Below are positions 49,930-62,634 of a stretch of 64,000 nt of DNA, piece by piece. Source of the DNA: Phorcus lineatus (Eukaryota > Mollusca > Gastropoda > Trochida > Trochidae). Numbering within the stretch: the stretch's first letter is position 1; every line of letters starts with the position of its first letter. Below the pieces are notes generated by a model. The model had not been told where the DNA came from, searched no databases, and saw nothing but the letters and a program-made list of their open reading frames with translations. The position numbers and the translations under genes were made by a program. Location of the stretch: NCBI GenBank assembly GCA_921293015.1, contig OV121081.1, forward strand, positions 30,631,158-30,695,157. The letters are read 5' to 3'.

Positions 49930-52900
49930 TTAATGAAAAACAACATTTCAATGTAGATACTACAGGGTTGAAAAAAACGGGCCTTATCTCTGATTTGATG
50001 AAGGAGTTTCATGTAACTTCAACTCGATTTTCTGTGCATAAACTACTGTGGACGGCCGTATAGAAATATTTTTAAGAAACAATTTGAATCTAATAACATC
50101 AACTTATATACCTTTGAATTCTATTTCATCAAATCATGTGTATCACTTGCGAGAGAACAATGTTTGTACTCCCAAGAAAACGCCGCTTTTCGTGCAATAA
50201 AGGAGCTGATAATCTCAGAATATTTTACTATTACTTTGGTTTAAAGGTATGTTGAGTCCTGCTGAACTCGTCTATAGTCTTCTCGCCAGTGTAACCAGTT
50301 AGAGAGCATTCGCCATTAGGAACAATTCTTTCCAATTTTCAAAGGACTGTTTCAATGTAAAACGGCTGTTATTGGCTTTATTTGAGTATACTCACGTCTA
50401 CAGAGTCTTTCTTAATCTTTGTGGCTTAGGTAATGTGGCCAGTGACTTCATCCTATATTGATGAAACATGAGTCACGAGCATTATGTACAAGTAAGGATG
50501 TTTTCTCGTGTTAATACTTAGTAGGCTTGTGGGATTTTTCCGTGAGAACACAACGTAACTTCTTGGTAATTTCCACGGATTATTGTTTGTCAATGTTTTT
50601 AATCAGTTACTAATTACAAGTAGATTTGAAAAGCAATTATTTGAAATGGCTTTACCAAAAAAGTCAAAATAATGTACAATCGTACCAAAACCTATTGTGT
50701 CTAAGAGGGTATGTAAAGCTCAGCATTCTCAGCACTGCTGATGTGGTTAAATGGTATTTGGACCTTGCCATGACCACTTCTTATACATTGATGTATTTTA
50801 AAAAACGAGTAGCAAAGTCACGAAGGGGCTTCACGTCACCAGATTGTGTATACGAAGAGCTGTAAAAATAACAATGTTATAGTCTGTCCATTAAATTGTG
50901 TAACATGATGTGTCATAAAACATTGCATTATTTTGAAACGATTTTGCAGATTGGTTTAAAGTAAATTGAATCATTACTGTTATAACACTCAAACAGTGTG
51001 GTCATGTGTATGGCTATATTCCATTGCCTATAACCACCTAGTTTATCCGCTCCTAAAATGTGACTTTCATATGATAAGCAATCAAACGTATCAGCTTCTT
51101 CTTACAATGATCTTGAGCATACAAACTTTGAGTGAAAGTTTGCTTTGAACTGTTTTTATCTCGTATGTCCTTAGAAGAACTTAAATTAGAAGTTTTAGAG
51201 TCAAAGAACTTGATATCCAGCCTGCACACTATTTTCAAAGGCAAAGCGTATGATATGTTCTTATCTGCGATGTTTTGATGCACTGTGGTGCTATGTCATG
51301 ACATAGTGGTATTATAGTGTATTTGTTTTTTAAAAACAATATATATCTTATTAACTTATTATCCTTGTGTAATTATATCAGGTTTGTCAAGTATAAGAAG
51401 TAAAGAAACAGATAATGGTTGTAATTCAGGTTGCTCCTTTAATCATTTAAGTTAACCAAAGGATACACTCTCAACGGGGTTTTTTTAACTCTCAGTAAGA
51501 ACTTCTATATCAGAATCGTCCAGAATATTAGTAATCATTTTGAGATCGATGGCATTTCTGCTATGAAACTTTTAGAAAATTAGAATTAACTTTTCAATCT
51601 CCAGACTTTTTTTTATCTTTCAGAGAAAGATGCTACTATGCTTCTATTACTGATATAGTCGCTGTTTAGCAAAAGAACCAAATTTACTGTATGTAAAATC
51701 CAAGGGGATTATATTGTCACCAGAGAACATTTTTTGCAGGCTTTTGTTGTAATAAAACTTCCTAAATCCATTCTCTAATATAATCTGGAAAATAGTCACT
51801 ATCCGTGTGATCAATACATAACCTGCCTCCGTTGACATTTTGAAGCTTAATAATTTAATTTCCCTACATGTGTTTACACCACACCGTAATGATGTGTTAA
51901 TACCTAAAAGAAAATTCACTCACTTTGATGCTAAGGTTTTCTATGCTTGTAAAACATGTATCTTTTTTCTTCCTCTCTACGTACAGATCAACATATGTGT
52001 GTTGGAATATATATAAATAGAAATATTTCTTTGATAATTCTTTTGAATACAGATGGGGATAAAACTACTTTTCCTATCTTTGAATATAAGTTCAGTTTCT
52101 ATTCTGTGAAATCTTTAGTTATTGTCCAAAAAGTTATGGCAGATGGATCTTTTTGTATTGAATTATAACAATACTGTCTGGAATGCTTGAAACCCTTCAG
52201 ACTTATACAGACCTATATTACTGTTATGTTTCTAGTCTGGATCATTGATTCACTCTGAAAGTGGTCGAGTGCTGACCATAAACCATTTATTCAGGGAATA
52301 CACTGCTAAAATACGACACTTTTCATAGATGTATGGAAGAGCTTCTAAATCATCATGATTTAAAGACGAACATGCTTAGTGAGTTATTTCGACTTTTAAT
52401 TATTTTTTATTGACCCATAAGTTCGGTATTGAATAATTGTGCAATTATCAATTGCTTTGATTACCAAACTTCATACATGTCTTTTAAAATCATAATATAG
52501 TTGTAATACAAAACCCTAAAATAATGATAATCAGTTTAAACAATATAAATGATAGACTGTTGAAAATTTATTTTTTTTACCCAAACATAACAGTGCAAAC
52601 CTATGTATAATCCTTAATCTGGAAACTGTGATACTTATTATTATTGTGGCTTAAGGTATACTTTTCACTACAAAAAATATCCACATAAACTATAATAGTC
52701 AAGAAGGTTTAACAAACGAAGGCATGGCATAAAATGAATTGAAAAGCAGGCCTATTTATGGGATTAAATTAAGATGTCTATATTAAACTTACAAGCATAT
52801 GCAGTCATCTTGTCAGCTCATTTCTTTGATAAGCTCATTTCTTTGAAGATATGTTCTCTTTGAACCCATCCAAATGACCTCGGGATGACACAGACATAAA

Positions 52901-53922
52901 GTGGATCAATAATTTGTAAGATTGGAGCTAGTTTAGTAACAAAGATATCAATGAAAGCATTTTCCAAAATTCTGCTTTATGTGTGAGCGTTTGTAATCAC
53001 GATACGAATGCAAATGTTTCGGTTTTATTACTTTTTATCATGCAAAATGTTGTAACTTATTGACTTATTTTTACCATGCGAACATTACAACAATAGCATA
53101 GAGCAATTTGATAAGATCTCTCTCTCACTTTCCTCAAAAAGTAAAAATGTTAATACGTATGTTTATTAACAGTGATATGAAGTTACATCTAGGAAAATAC
53201 CTTATCAGATTTTCGATTTCCTCAAAAAGTTTTTGTAGGGTGATACTGCTGGTATGTAAACATTGATATGAAGCTAAAATGTTCATCTGTGATTGAATTG
53301 AACGGAGGGAATTGGAGAGAATCATCGTGTCCAAAAACAACAACCCGGCCTTGATAGATACACTGGTGCATTCTGACACTGACACTCCAAGTGCACCTAA
53401 AAATGTAAGTAATTGTATCCATTTAGACTGTCACGCCTATTGCTTGAGCTTCTCATAATGTTGGTAAACTTCACTTTAATAAATGTATTGAATTTTAGCA
53501 TACCCTGTGATTTGAATTCGATATCTTTTGTCACTCCCTTTTTCCCCCTCTATCTGGTATTATCGCAACTATACTATGATAAATGTTACTGATTAATCCT
53601 CTCACTGTAGTAAGTCGTATTTAACAATCATAAGCTCTTGGACAAATGTTAAGAATTCTTATGTACTCAAAAGTAATATTTCAAAAGTCATTGTCTAATC
53701 ATTATAATTTTGATTTTGTTCTCAGTTTCGTCAACTCTAATATTATACCGCTGATGTGAATGGTTGCTCTCCATGACGCACATATTTAATTTCTTAAAAA
53801 ATTTATAACATCATATATGATCTTTCAGATTTAACTGTTTCTAGTAATCTCTATTACGTCACGGTTGGACACGAACTAACTGGTTGTTGCATTCATGTCA
53901 TATAAAAAGTTCCTGTCAATCC

Positions 53923-53970
53923 ATGGCGTCTCTTTTCTATCCACCACATGGTAATACTTGTCTACGTTAG
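53923..53970 (+). other. Conserved ATGGCGTCT start-like site, R2a copy
   Basis: ATG in the context CAATCCATGGCGTC begins MASLFYPPHGNTCLR then stop. A TATAAAAAG motif (53901) lies only 22 bases upstream. A possible donor (ATG|GTAATA) follows at 53950. The R2b copy at 59275 conserves MAS-FYPP. It could be a short first coding exon of a duplicated gene or a chance frame. Confidence 0.25.
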
Positions 53971-56900
53971 CAAACTTCTGCTTAAATTGATATCAATGAT
54001 CACATGCATATGGAACCTCGATTCTATGTATGAATTTATCTGTAGAGGACTAAACGTACCGGATTTAATCATTAATGTTGTTTTAGGATTCGTTTCTAAG
54101 ATTTAGTGTATTTTTAACACGTAATAGTATTAGGAAAAGTTTACATTTTGAAACCACCAAAGGTAGTTATAGGATAAATATATTACTCTTGAAGATCTAC
54201 AACTTTACCACAACCCTTCCTTCAAAGAAAGACATAGCTGTACAGATTGAAAAGCAGATTTTTAAGATACACATTGGCGGAATATCAAGCTGCAAGACCC
54301 CATTTGTCGAATGAACTGCTGTCATTTTCATCAAACATACCGAGAGAAAATATTCTCTCTTGATCGAATTTTCATGTTAAATCATGTAAGCACTGAATGC
54401 TTATTTCTTGAACTATTGACTCAGAGCTTTAGAGAGGACATCAAACAAAAAACACCTTAAAACGAATATGGCATCAACTTTTGCCCGTTTAAACATACAT
54501 TATCTTGTATTCTGTCTTCTGAGTAACAACTGATGACAGGAACAGATGGTTTCAACTGATTTATTGCATGTCGAACACATAAGATAATGACAGATAAAAA
54601 GATATGACACAATTTTCCCGTTTCGAAATATTGTGTAAATAATATTGGTATCCGTACGTATTTCCATACCTTGAAATTGTGGTATTTTCACATGGCAAAA
54701 CGTCTTAAGAGGTATCTGAGACATTGCTTAGAGTCAGTTTTTACCAGGCTCAGGCATTTCGTAGTGTTTCGATCGTAAACACAAAGATAATGTTACACCA
54801 CAAGCTTGAGCCACCACTTAACTCAATATATACCTAGCTCTTCGAAGTCCTCCCAAAACTTAAAACGCCGTAAGGCAATGTAAGTGTATGTTATTGAGAG
54901 AGCTTCGCACATCTAGACGAAGTCATTTGCATTACAATGATAATGGACGCTATCGAAGGATTCAAGAAAGGAAAGACAGATTGCTAACGAAAATAGTAAG
55001 AATTGATAATTCTAATCAAGTAACAATTCATCCTCGTGTAATTTAGACTTAGTTACGTAACTGGCTTTGTTATGGCCGTATTATTTCGAATTTTGAGAGA
55101 TTTTACAATCGGACTGTAACATTTCGCGTTATCCTGTTAAAAAATACGTTTTGGAAATTTCACCTCCCACTTTCAGTTATGCACCACCAGTTTCACTTTA
55201 GCCATATCAATATAAATCTATTTCTATAACACTATTTTGTTCTCCATACTAACATTACATGTACGTACTACTTTTTCAAATAAGCTGAAATTTTGACAAA
55301 TACCATTTGACTTCATTGAGAGACATTATAGAAACTGGTATGGCGCAAAAGAACAATATCAATGCATAGTCAATCTTATATGGCATGAAATGCAACGTTT
55401 CTACAAAATACCTCTTAGCGTCTAGGAATATCAACCATATCTCTTGTATAAACTATGTAAATCAAACAATTCTATGTAAAACGGCATCACTTGCTAAATA
55501 ACTGCATGTGTTATGTATCTTCGTATTAAATGCAATAAAGATGTTAACTACCCTTAAGAAAGTGAATCACTTTGCCATCAGTTACCTTTAACTGTATAAG
55601 GCAGGGAACCTATAGGGTAAAGGCAACATATGTAGGTTGCAGGTCACACAACCCACGCTTAAGCGTATGTCCCTTTAGATCAAATGTGTTAACAAGATTG
55701 AACTGAAGTTTCTTGCACCGTCCCCGAGCGCTGACATGCTTAAATCGTCTTTAAACAATTTTCCCCACAAGTGTTTTTGCTGATGGAATCATTTAGAGAT
55801 ATTCGCCATTACTCGTCAAAGAAATAATTCTGTTGATGTTCACTTGGCTTTATGTGATTACAAAATACTTCTCACCTTGATGTTTATGACCTAATACTTT
55901 CTGCATGTTAGCTTCAATAAAGTTTTTCCAAATTAAAGGATTGTTTAAATATAAAACGGCTGCAACAGACTTTTCATTTTATTTGAGTAAATATTGAGTA
56001 TAGTCTTTGGTCATCTTTGTGGCTTTGGTGGAGACATTGTCAACTGCTGAGGTAAGGCGGCCTACCGCCAATGACGTCATTCATATGTTTGAGGTTGTGG
56101 ATGAAAAATGAGCCATGGGCATTATGTAGAAGATGTTTTAGGATGTTTTCTCATAGTAATGTTAAAGACCCAAGGTTCGTCGGCTTTTCTCGTGAGAAGA
56201 CAACATTACTTTTCGTCAATTTCCACGCATTAAAGTTATCAATGTTATAAATCAATTACTAATTACAATTAAAAATTGTGAAGCCATTATCCGAAAATAG
56301 GCTTTGCCAGAAAAAGAAAAATGTACAATCTCATTGACCGAAACCTATCGTATCTTTAAGTGGGTTTGTAAAGCTCAGCTTTCTCAGCGGTTAAATGGTA
56401 TCATTGCCTAGAGTTTCTTTGGTAGTTATAGGTTATAGTAGTGAAGAAAATAACTAACTTTTAAGTTAATAGAAAGCATTGAAAAATAATCTTAAACATG
56501 TAGCATTTCACTCCTTTAGCAAAATTAACACTGTTGTACATTATGTCACTATATAATAGCACATACCTTTTAAATAATACCAGTCTTACAATACAACAAT
56601 TTCAGTACTTGTGCGAATAGGTGTTCAAAATGGCATTACTTATTCCAAACTCTTATGTTATAAAGCTTGTCTTATATTTACCGTGAAATATATCCTGATG
56701 GTGTATACTTTGAGGTCCAAACATGCAGACACATACTCTACTAGGTCAAGGGACAAGGTTGTCAATTAAAGTTCAGCACCAATTATTCGTGTTTGATGTA
56801 CTTTTAATTTCTAAAGATTAAATTTATCTCGTATATGAAAGTGATAATTTTTTAATTTAAGATTTCAATGACGTTTAACTTTTGGGTATGTTTCATAAGA

Positions 56901-57899
56901 GTATTTCTACATTAATCAGTTGGTTCCAATATTGCTATCTATAGTCTGATCAGTAAGCAATCTTTGTAACATTAAGAATTAAATATCAAAATGTCTGTGA
57001 ACTGAGTTGCTTTATGTATTATACACATTATAGACATAAAGATCACATTTTCGTCCACCGTGCTGATATTAGAGAAACATTACCAAGTCAAACTTTCTGA
57101 TAAATCGATCACCCGTGACAACTTGTTATTCATTGCTGTATTTGAATACCAAGTGGCTCAATTTCTGTAAAACTTCACGAAAGGGCATTAGTTCAGGGAA
57201 CAGTATTTACAAATAGCTGTAATAATAACAACATTAAAAAGGGTCTATTTATTTAATTCGCGTCTTAAAACACGGAATTTATATTTCGGTGCAGGTTTGC
57301 TATACATGCAAATTGAATCTCTACGGGTATAAATCTCAAGCAGCGTGGTCTCAGGTACAACTGTATTCAATTAACTTATTAACGTCCAGACTTCATTTTG
57401 AAAACTGAAAAAAAGGCATATTCAACTTACAGTTTTAAAGATTCTTTCCTTAAGAAGTCCTTCAAATACTTTCATATCAGGAGTTCAAATTTACCCTGCT
57501 TACTATTTCCCAAGGCAAAGGGAATGCCATGTTCTTATTTGGGATGTTTTGATGCATTATGGTGCTTTGTTTGGGATATTGTATAGAACTCTGTTGGCTT
57601 TTTGAAAAAAACCCCTTTCTTATTAAATGATATCTTTGTGTATTAATATTGGGTTAAACAAAGTTTATATCAAGTATAGAAAGTCTTAAAGTAAAGTAAA
57701 CGAAGTCTGTTGCTTCTTAATTTATTTGAGTAAACCAATAGAAACATTATTACAGTGTCTATACTTATAGCGAATGATTTCAAAATCATAATATAGTCAT
57801 AATGAAAAATGGGAAATTAGATGAAATCGTTAAGCAACTTGCATGCTAGAAATGCATGAAATTGTTTTTCTACCCAAACATCACAATGCGAATATATAT

Positions 57900-58468
57900 G
57901 TAAGACTCGAATCCATGGCAGGCCTCAAATCTGTGGCGGATTTCCAAATCTATGGCAGATTTTCAAATGCCTGACATTTGTACCTTTTTTTGTATTATTC
58001 TGCAATGATTAACCAAACCTTACGCTCGACAAACTTACCCTAAAATTCGTCGACAGGAATCCAAGGGTTACAAAAGATAGTCTTTCAATATCTTAGGGCT
58101 AAAGAAGACGGACTCACCGAGGACTAAAAAGATCCTACAAAATAAACCCAATTGATGTGGCACGAAGCCGCAAATGTCTCATTTACATATTGTACGTACA
58201 TTATTACGTATTGTTTAATGTATTTTCGTAATTGGGATATGGACTCTTATTTTTTTATCGTTATCCGTTTGCAAGATCTCTCTGTGACTTCCCTAATTAT
58301 TACGCTAGCGACGCAATGGGGCCCTACGACGGGAACAGTTAGCTATTATGACGTCATCGCACAATGACGTCACTTAGCATGACGTCATGAAACAGTCTAA
58401 CAATCAAACAAGCCACAGATAAGGAAACCCGCCATAGATTAGAGACCCGCCATAGATCTGAGTCCTAC
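57900..58468. mobile_element. TIR element with iterated subterminal repeats and CRE triplet
   Basis: The ends are inverted repeats of ~70 bases (outer GTARGACTC, then three spaced copies of an ATCTATGGCGG-like word on each side). The flanks ATATAT (57894-57899 and 58469-58474) may be a target duplication. It is absent from the paralogous site in R2a (~52610). Near its right end are three TGACGTCA octamers at 58349, 58365 and 58380. There is no transposase frame. Iterated subterminal words are typical transposase-binding sites in DNA transposons; the superfamily is undetermined. Confidence 0.8.
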
Positions 58469-59194
58469 ATATATGTACGACTAAATGTGGAGGTTATGAA
58501 ATATATTTTAGTATAATGCAAATATCTTGTCTTAATAAGTTTGTGATATGTTTAATTATTTTGGCTTAAGATTTATTATTCACTACAAAAACAATCCACA
58601 TGAAATATATTTTTTGTGAATAGGAATTAACAGACTCAAGAAATTGCAAGCTAGTAAGCAGGTCTATCGATTCGGGAAAAAAAACGTCTGTACCATCAAT
58701 TACAACCGTATGCCTTCATCTTGTCAGATGATAATTCATGTCTTTGAACAAACGTTCTTCTCTTTGAACCCCTTCAAATGACCTTTGAGATGACACTGAC
58801 CAATAAATTGGAAAATGGACGCTCGTTCAGTGACAACTATACCAATGAAAGTAAAATTTCAGAGTTTTATGGTAGCATTCATCATCATGATAATATTCCA
58901 AAAGCCTCAGGGTTTTATCTTTCTATACCGCAGACACTTGTGATTGGTTGACTTATCTTTGCAGTATGAAGTGTTTAAAAACACCATAAGAAAAACCTGA
59001 TCAGCTATTTCCCTTTCCTTCAATAGTATAAATGTTGATGTAGGTATGTAAACAGTGATATGAATCTGAATGTCCATCTATCAGTAATTAAATGGAGAGA
59101 TGGGAGAAAATGTCCGTGTTTGATAAGGAAAAAACGCAACTATTATTTAATTTCTCGGAAGTTCTTATTGTCAAACGAAATTAATAGAACGTTG

Positions 59195-59337
59195 TATATA
59201 TAAGCCTCTCTCGTGGCTCAACACAAATTAATTGATTGTTGCATTCTTTACATAAGAGAAATTCTTGTCAATCCATGGCGTCTGTTTTCTATCCACCAGT
59301 CACTTCCGTGATAATTATTGTCTACTTTAGCATTTGA
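59195..59337 (+). promoter_or_regulatory. TATA box and start-like site, R2b copy
   Basis: TATATATAA at 59195 is followed 80 bases later by CAATCCATGGCGTC, giving a 20-codon frame MASVFYPPVTSVIIIVYFSI. The R2a copy keeps the start context and first residues, but its upstream TATA-like motif is elsewhere. No downstream exon was identified, so a functional promoter is only a possibility. Confidence 0.25.
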
Positions 59338-61643
59338 TTTGAAACTTTATGCTTCATTCGATGTCATTGATCACATAATTCATATGTAGAAAACCAAACG
59401 TAAGGACTTGGTCACACGTCTACTGGTTCTGAAAGCGCGTCAGAATTTCGTATTTCAAATTTGCTGTATATTCAATCTAAGACTAAAAGTTTACATTAAG
59501 TAACCATATAGGATGTCATTATACTCTGCAAGATCTACCTTTTTGCAACTTTCTTCTTCTCACAAAGAAAGACAAAGCATTTTCAAGGTACACTTAAACA
59601 CACGATGGCACAGTTATCAAGCTGCAAGACCTCAGGTGTGGAATGAACTGTGGTCTGGTGTATGGGGTTGTCAATTATGTAATGGAAACATTCATCTTCA
59701 TCAAAATATTTCAAACAGATTATTGACTCTCCTGATCAAATTTAGAGACACACCGCGTAAGAAAATTATTTTTACACTGAATGCTTAGTTTTGGAACTAT
59801 TGACTCAGGGAATGAAAGAGGACATCAAACACAAAACACCTAAAGGTAAAACGCTGATAAAATATAAAGAACAAACCCTACAAAAAGAATCAAATATAGT
59901 GGAGATTTGATTTTCATTGAACTATAATAAGATATACATGATAATGTTGTCAAAGAAAGTATTTTTTCAAATAGTCCCCTAGACCAAAACAACAAGAAAA
60001 GAAATGACAAAAAACAGCCACATTCTTCCTTTTTCAATGGGTTGTCACGCATCTGTTATTATATATTTAAGACATGGAATTAAAAAGGACAAAAAAAATT
60101 GCATATGGATATTCACGTCTAAATTATTTGCTCTTTACAGAGGGTGCAGTACTAGTTATCCGAGTTCTTTCCAGGGAATGTTGTTATAGATTCTTCTAGC
60201 AAAACCAGGATATAATATGTCCCTGAAGAGCTAACATGCTGCCACATACTCCATTTGGAGATTGGGAAATGATTGATATAGCTCACCTCTACTCAAATTT
60301 GGAGGTTCGAATGGAAGGTTTATTCCTTGAAGAAATGAAGATCCACGAAGTATATATATATATATATATTGTCATTTGCTTTTGAACTCTTCCATATGGT
60401 TCAGTCATAGAATATATACAGTGAACATATTTTTTTTATTATTATAAGTGGAATGAAATACGAGGCAAAATAGAAAAGTATGTACGATGTAAGTTGATTT
60501 AACATTTTTTTCAAATTCTTTTTAAATATCGTAATGTATTTCTTGGACGTGTTTTTCATCCATTCATTAACCTCAGGCCTAGCTTACTTCTTCAAATTGT
60601 CCCATTGCAAATGATGACCTGAAAGCGTATGAGTACTGCAGTGTTCGAAATCATTTCTATTAGTTTCTTGAACTAAGTTTCGGTTAATCGTACCTCAAAC
60701 TCTGCACAGCCATTCAATAATCGAAGTAAGCGCACATTTCAAGTGATGATCTCGAAGGGTAAGAGCGTTTGTTGCTAGGAAATTCTCTCTGAGAACTGGA
60801 GCTCCAAGGTACATGACAGAGCCAGACTACAAATATGTCCTAAAGCTATGATTGATTGAATTTCGTGTATTTCAAATGTCTTCGTTGTCGGTTTAAGACA
60901 TCTTGAAAATACAAAGATGTTTTTTGATAAGTGGTAAAATGCTTCAGTGAACATATAACATATTTACCATGTTGGCAAGATATTGGTCCATTTCCCCCAG
61001 AAGTCATTAGGAAATGAATCAGTCAAAGATTAATTCGCTACGTAGCATTCTCTCTCATATGATAAAAGCGTTGATGACTAAATGTTTGAGAAACAAAGTA
61101 TTTCATATAAAATATAACTTTAGTGTTAAACCTTTTGCTTCATTTAACATTCCGATGTCAGCTCGAATTGCACTTAGCGAAAAGTGTACAGTGTTTCTGT
61201 AGTTCCTCCAGTGAATGTGGCCCAATGCCAATGAGTACCAAAGTAGTTGCGTCTCAAATTAACATGTCTGATTTAATATATGCCAATAAACAAAACATCA
61301 ATGCTATATTTCATCGGAAATATTCGCTGAATGTACTATCTAAGTGAAATAGAATCAGCGTTCGAGAAGAAATGCCCCTAGGATTGTGAAAATGTTGAAT
61401 GTAAGAAGCACGGTTGCCTTGAAGGGGTGAGCGATAAATATCCGAATACTGCTCCCTGCCTGAATCGACTCTATTTGCTATTGACAGATCAGCAAGTAAT
61501 GAGGACTAGTCTCTCTATTTATATTTATTATAAGAGTGCAGGTCAAATATCGGGATCTATCTTTTTATCAGTCATTAAGAAAATAACATTTAATAAACAT
61601 TAAAATTAAAAACAATTACCTGAAGCCATCAAACAATTCACTA

Positions 61644-61664
61644 ACGTAATGACGCTCATTACGT
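61644..61664. repeat. Short palindrome ACGTAATGA-CGC-TCATTACGT
   Basis: Perfect 9-base arms around CGC. The right arm overlaps TTACGTCA, a CRE-like octamer. Confidence 0.8.
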
Positions 61665-62559
61665 CATGATGTTGCTTGGGTGACTCAACGTAAATGTGCT
61701 TCGATTTGCCGAAAGATACAACGAATAAATCATAAAATGAATATGAATTTTCCACCATCGATCAGATAAAGATAAACATGGTATCTGTCAAGAAAAGACA
61801 AATATCCTTTATAAATTGCGCCAGTAATCCAGCCTGATGTCGAGAAACATCCATCTTAGTTCACTTACTGTGTACGGATTGGTCCATTATGTACATTGAC
61901 AAAGAGATGCTTCTTGCAAAAGGCCTAAAAAACACCAATATATATATTTTAATAGGAATGGGGAGAGGGGACGGTCCATTCCGTACACGTTTACGGTAGT
62001 TGGTGATCATTTACATACAAAACAATTTCATGCAATGATGTTAATCTTGATATCTGCATACTTTATTGATGTTAAAAAAATGTCTAAGTATTTCAAAATT
62101 TAGCCAGTTTTACATATAATCTCGCTCGGTAAGGAAAGGGTTATGAAAGTTTTGTACGTTTCAAAACTGTTTCATTAATTCAATGATGATTAATGATTTA
62201 CCTTATTCAATGTGACCGAGGTGCACTGAATATAAACATTTTTAATTTCTCTATCTTTGTTAGGTTTTAAGTCGACTTTGCATTAAATGAAGTAAAAAGA
62301 GCTAAGAAAAACAAACTTTTAGACTGATTTTCACAGTAGCATATCAGAAAAACCACTCAATACTAACTCCTTGAACGATTGTCTCCTAGGATGAAGACCT
62401 CAAACACACATATGACAATTGCATATGGAGTCACATTAGAAAGGCCAATATGCGGCAGTATCACAGAGTAAATACTAGGTGACAGATTCTCTTGATCTAA
62501 CACACAATCAGCTGCAGACAACATAAGCAAATTGTGTTTCTATGTAATAAATATATGAT

Positions 62560-62634
62560 GATACAAGGGATGTGTACGTACGAAATATCAGCAAGCTATC
62601 ATCAGCTGATATTTCGTATACACCCACTTGTGTC
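62560..62634. repeat. Hairpin with ~30-base arms
   Basis: CGAAATATCAGC and its complement GCTGATATTTCG surround a 12-base loop (62593-62604). Pairing extends outward with a few mismatches to GATACAAG / CTTGTGTC. It may be a tiny MITE remnant or a structured RNA element. Confidence 0.7.

Larger units (their letters stand above)
48810..54465. repeat. Segmental duplication unit R2a
   Basis: It aligns in order with R2b (54868-59850). Anchors: GTAATTTAGACTTAGTTAC-type sequence near 48980 and 55040; TTTTCTCGTG region 50500 and 56140; AAATGGTATTTGG/AAATGGTATCATTG near 50750 and 56395; GGGATGTTTTGATGCATTAT-type near 51270 and 57540; AAAATCATAATATAG near 52487 and 57780; TCTTTGAACC region 52855 and 58765; CAATCCATGGCGTCT at 53917 and 59269; AGGACATCAAAC at 54436 and 59818. 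It carries a private MITE (49463-49929). No intact gene was recognised. Confidence 0.85.
54868..59850. repeat. Segmental duplication unit R2b
   Basis: Partner of R2a, immediately adjacent in the same orientation. It contains a private TIR element (57900-58468). A frame at 59513-59788 is open here but interrupted in the R2a counterpart (about 54175-54420), where only YQAARP and NEL-type words remain shared. So that frame is not under clear constraint in both copies. Confidence 0.85.

Noticed and set aside
59513-59788. 91-codon frame as a conserved gene in R2
   Set aside because: The paralogous region near 54175-54420 is interrupted. Only a few words are shared, so constraint is not shown.
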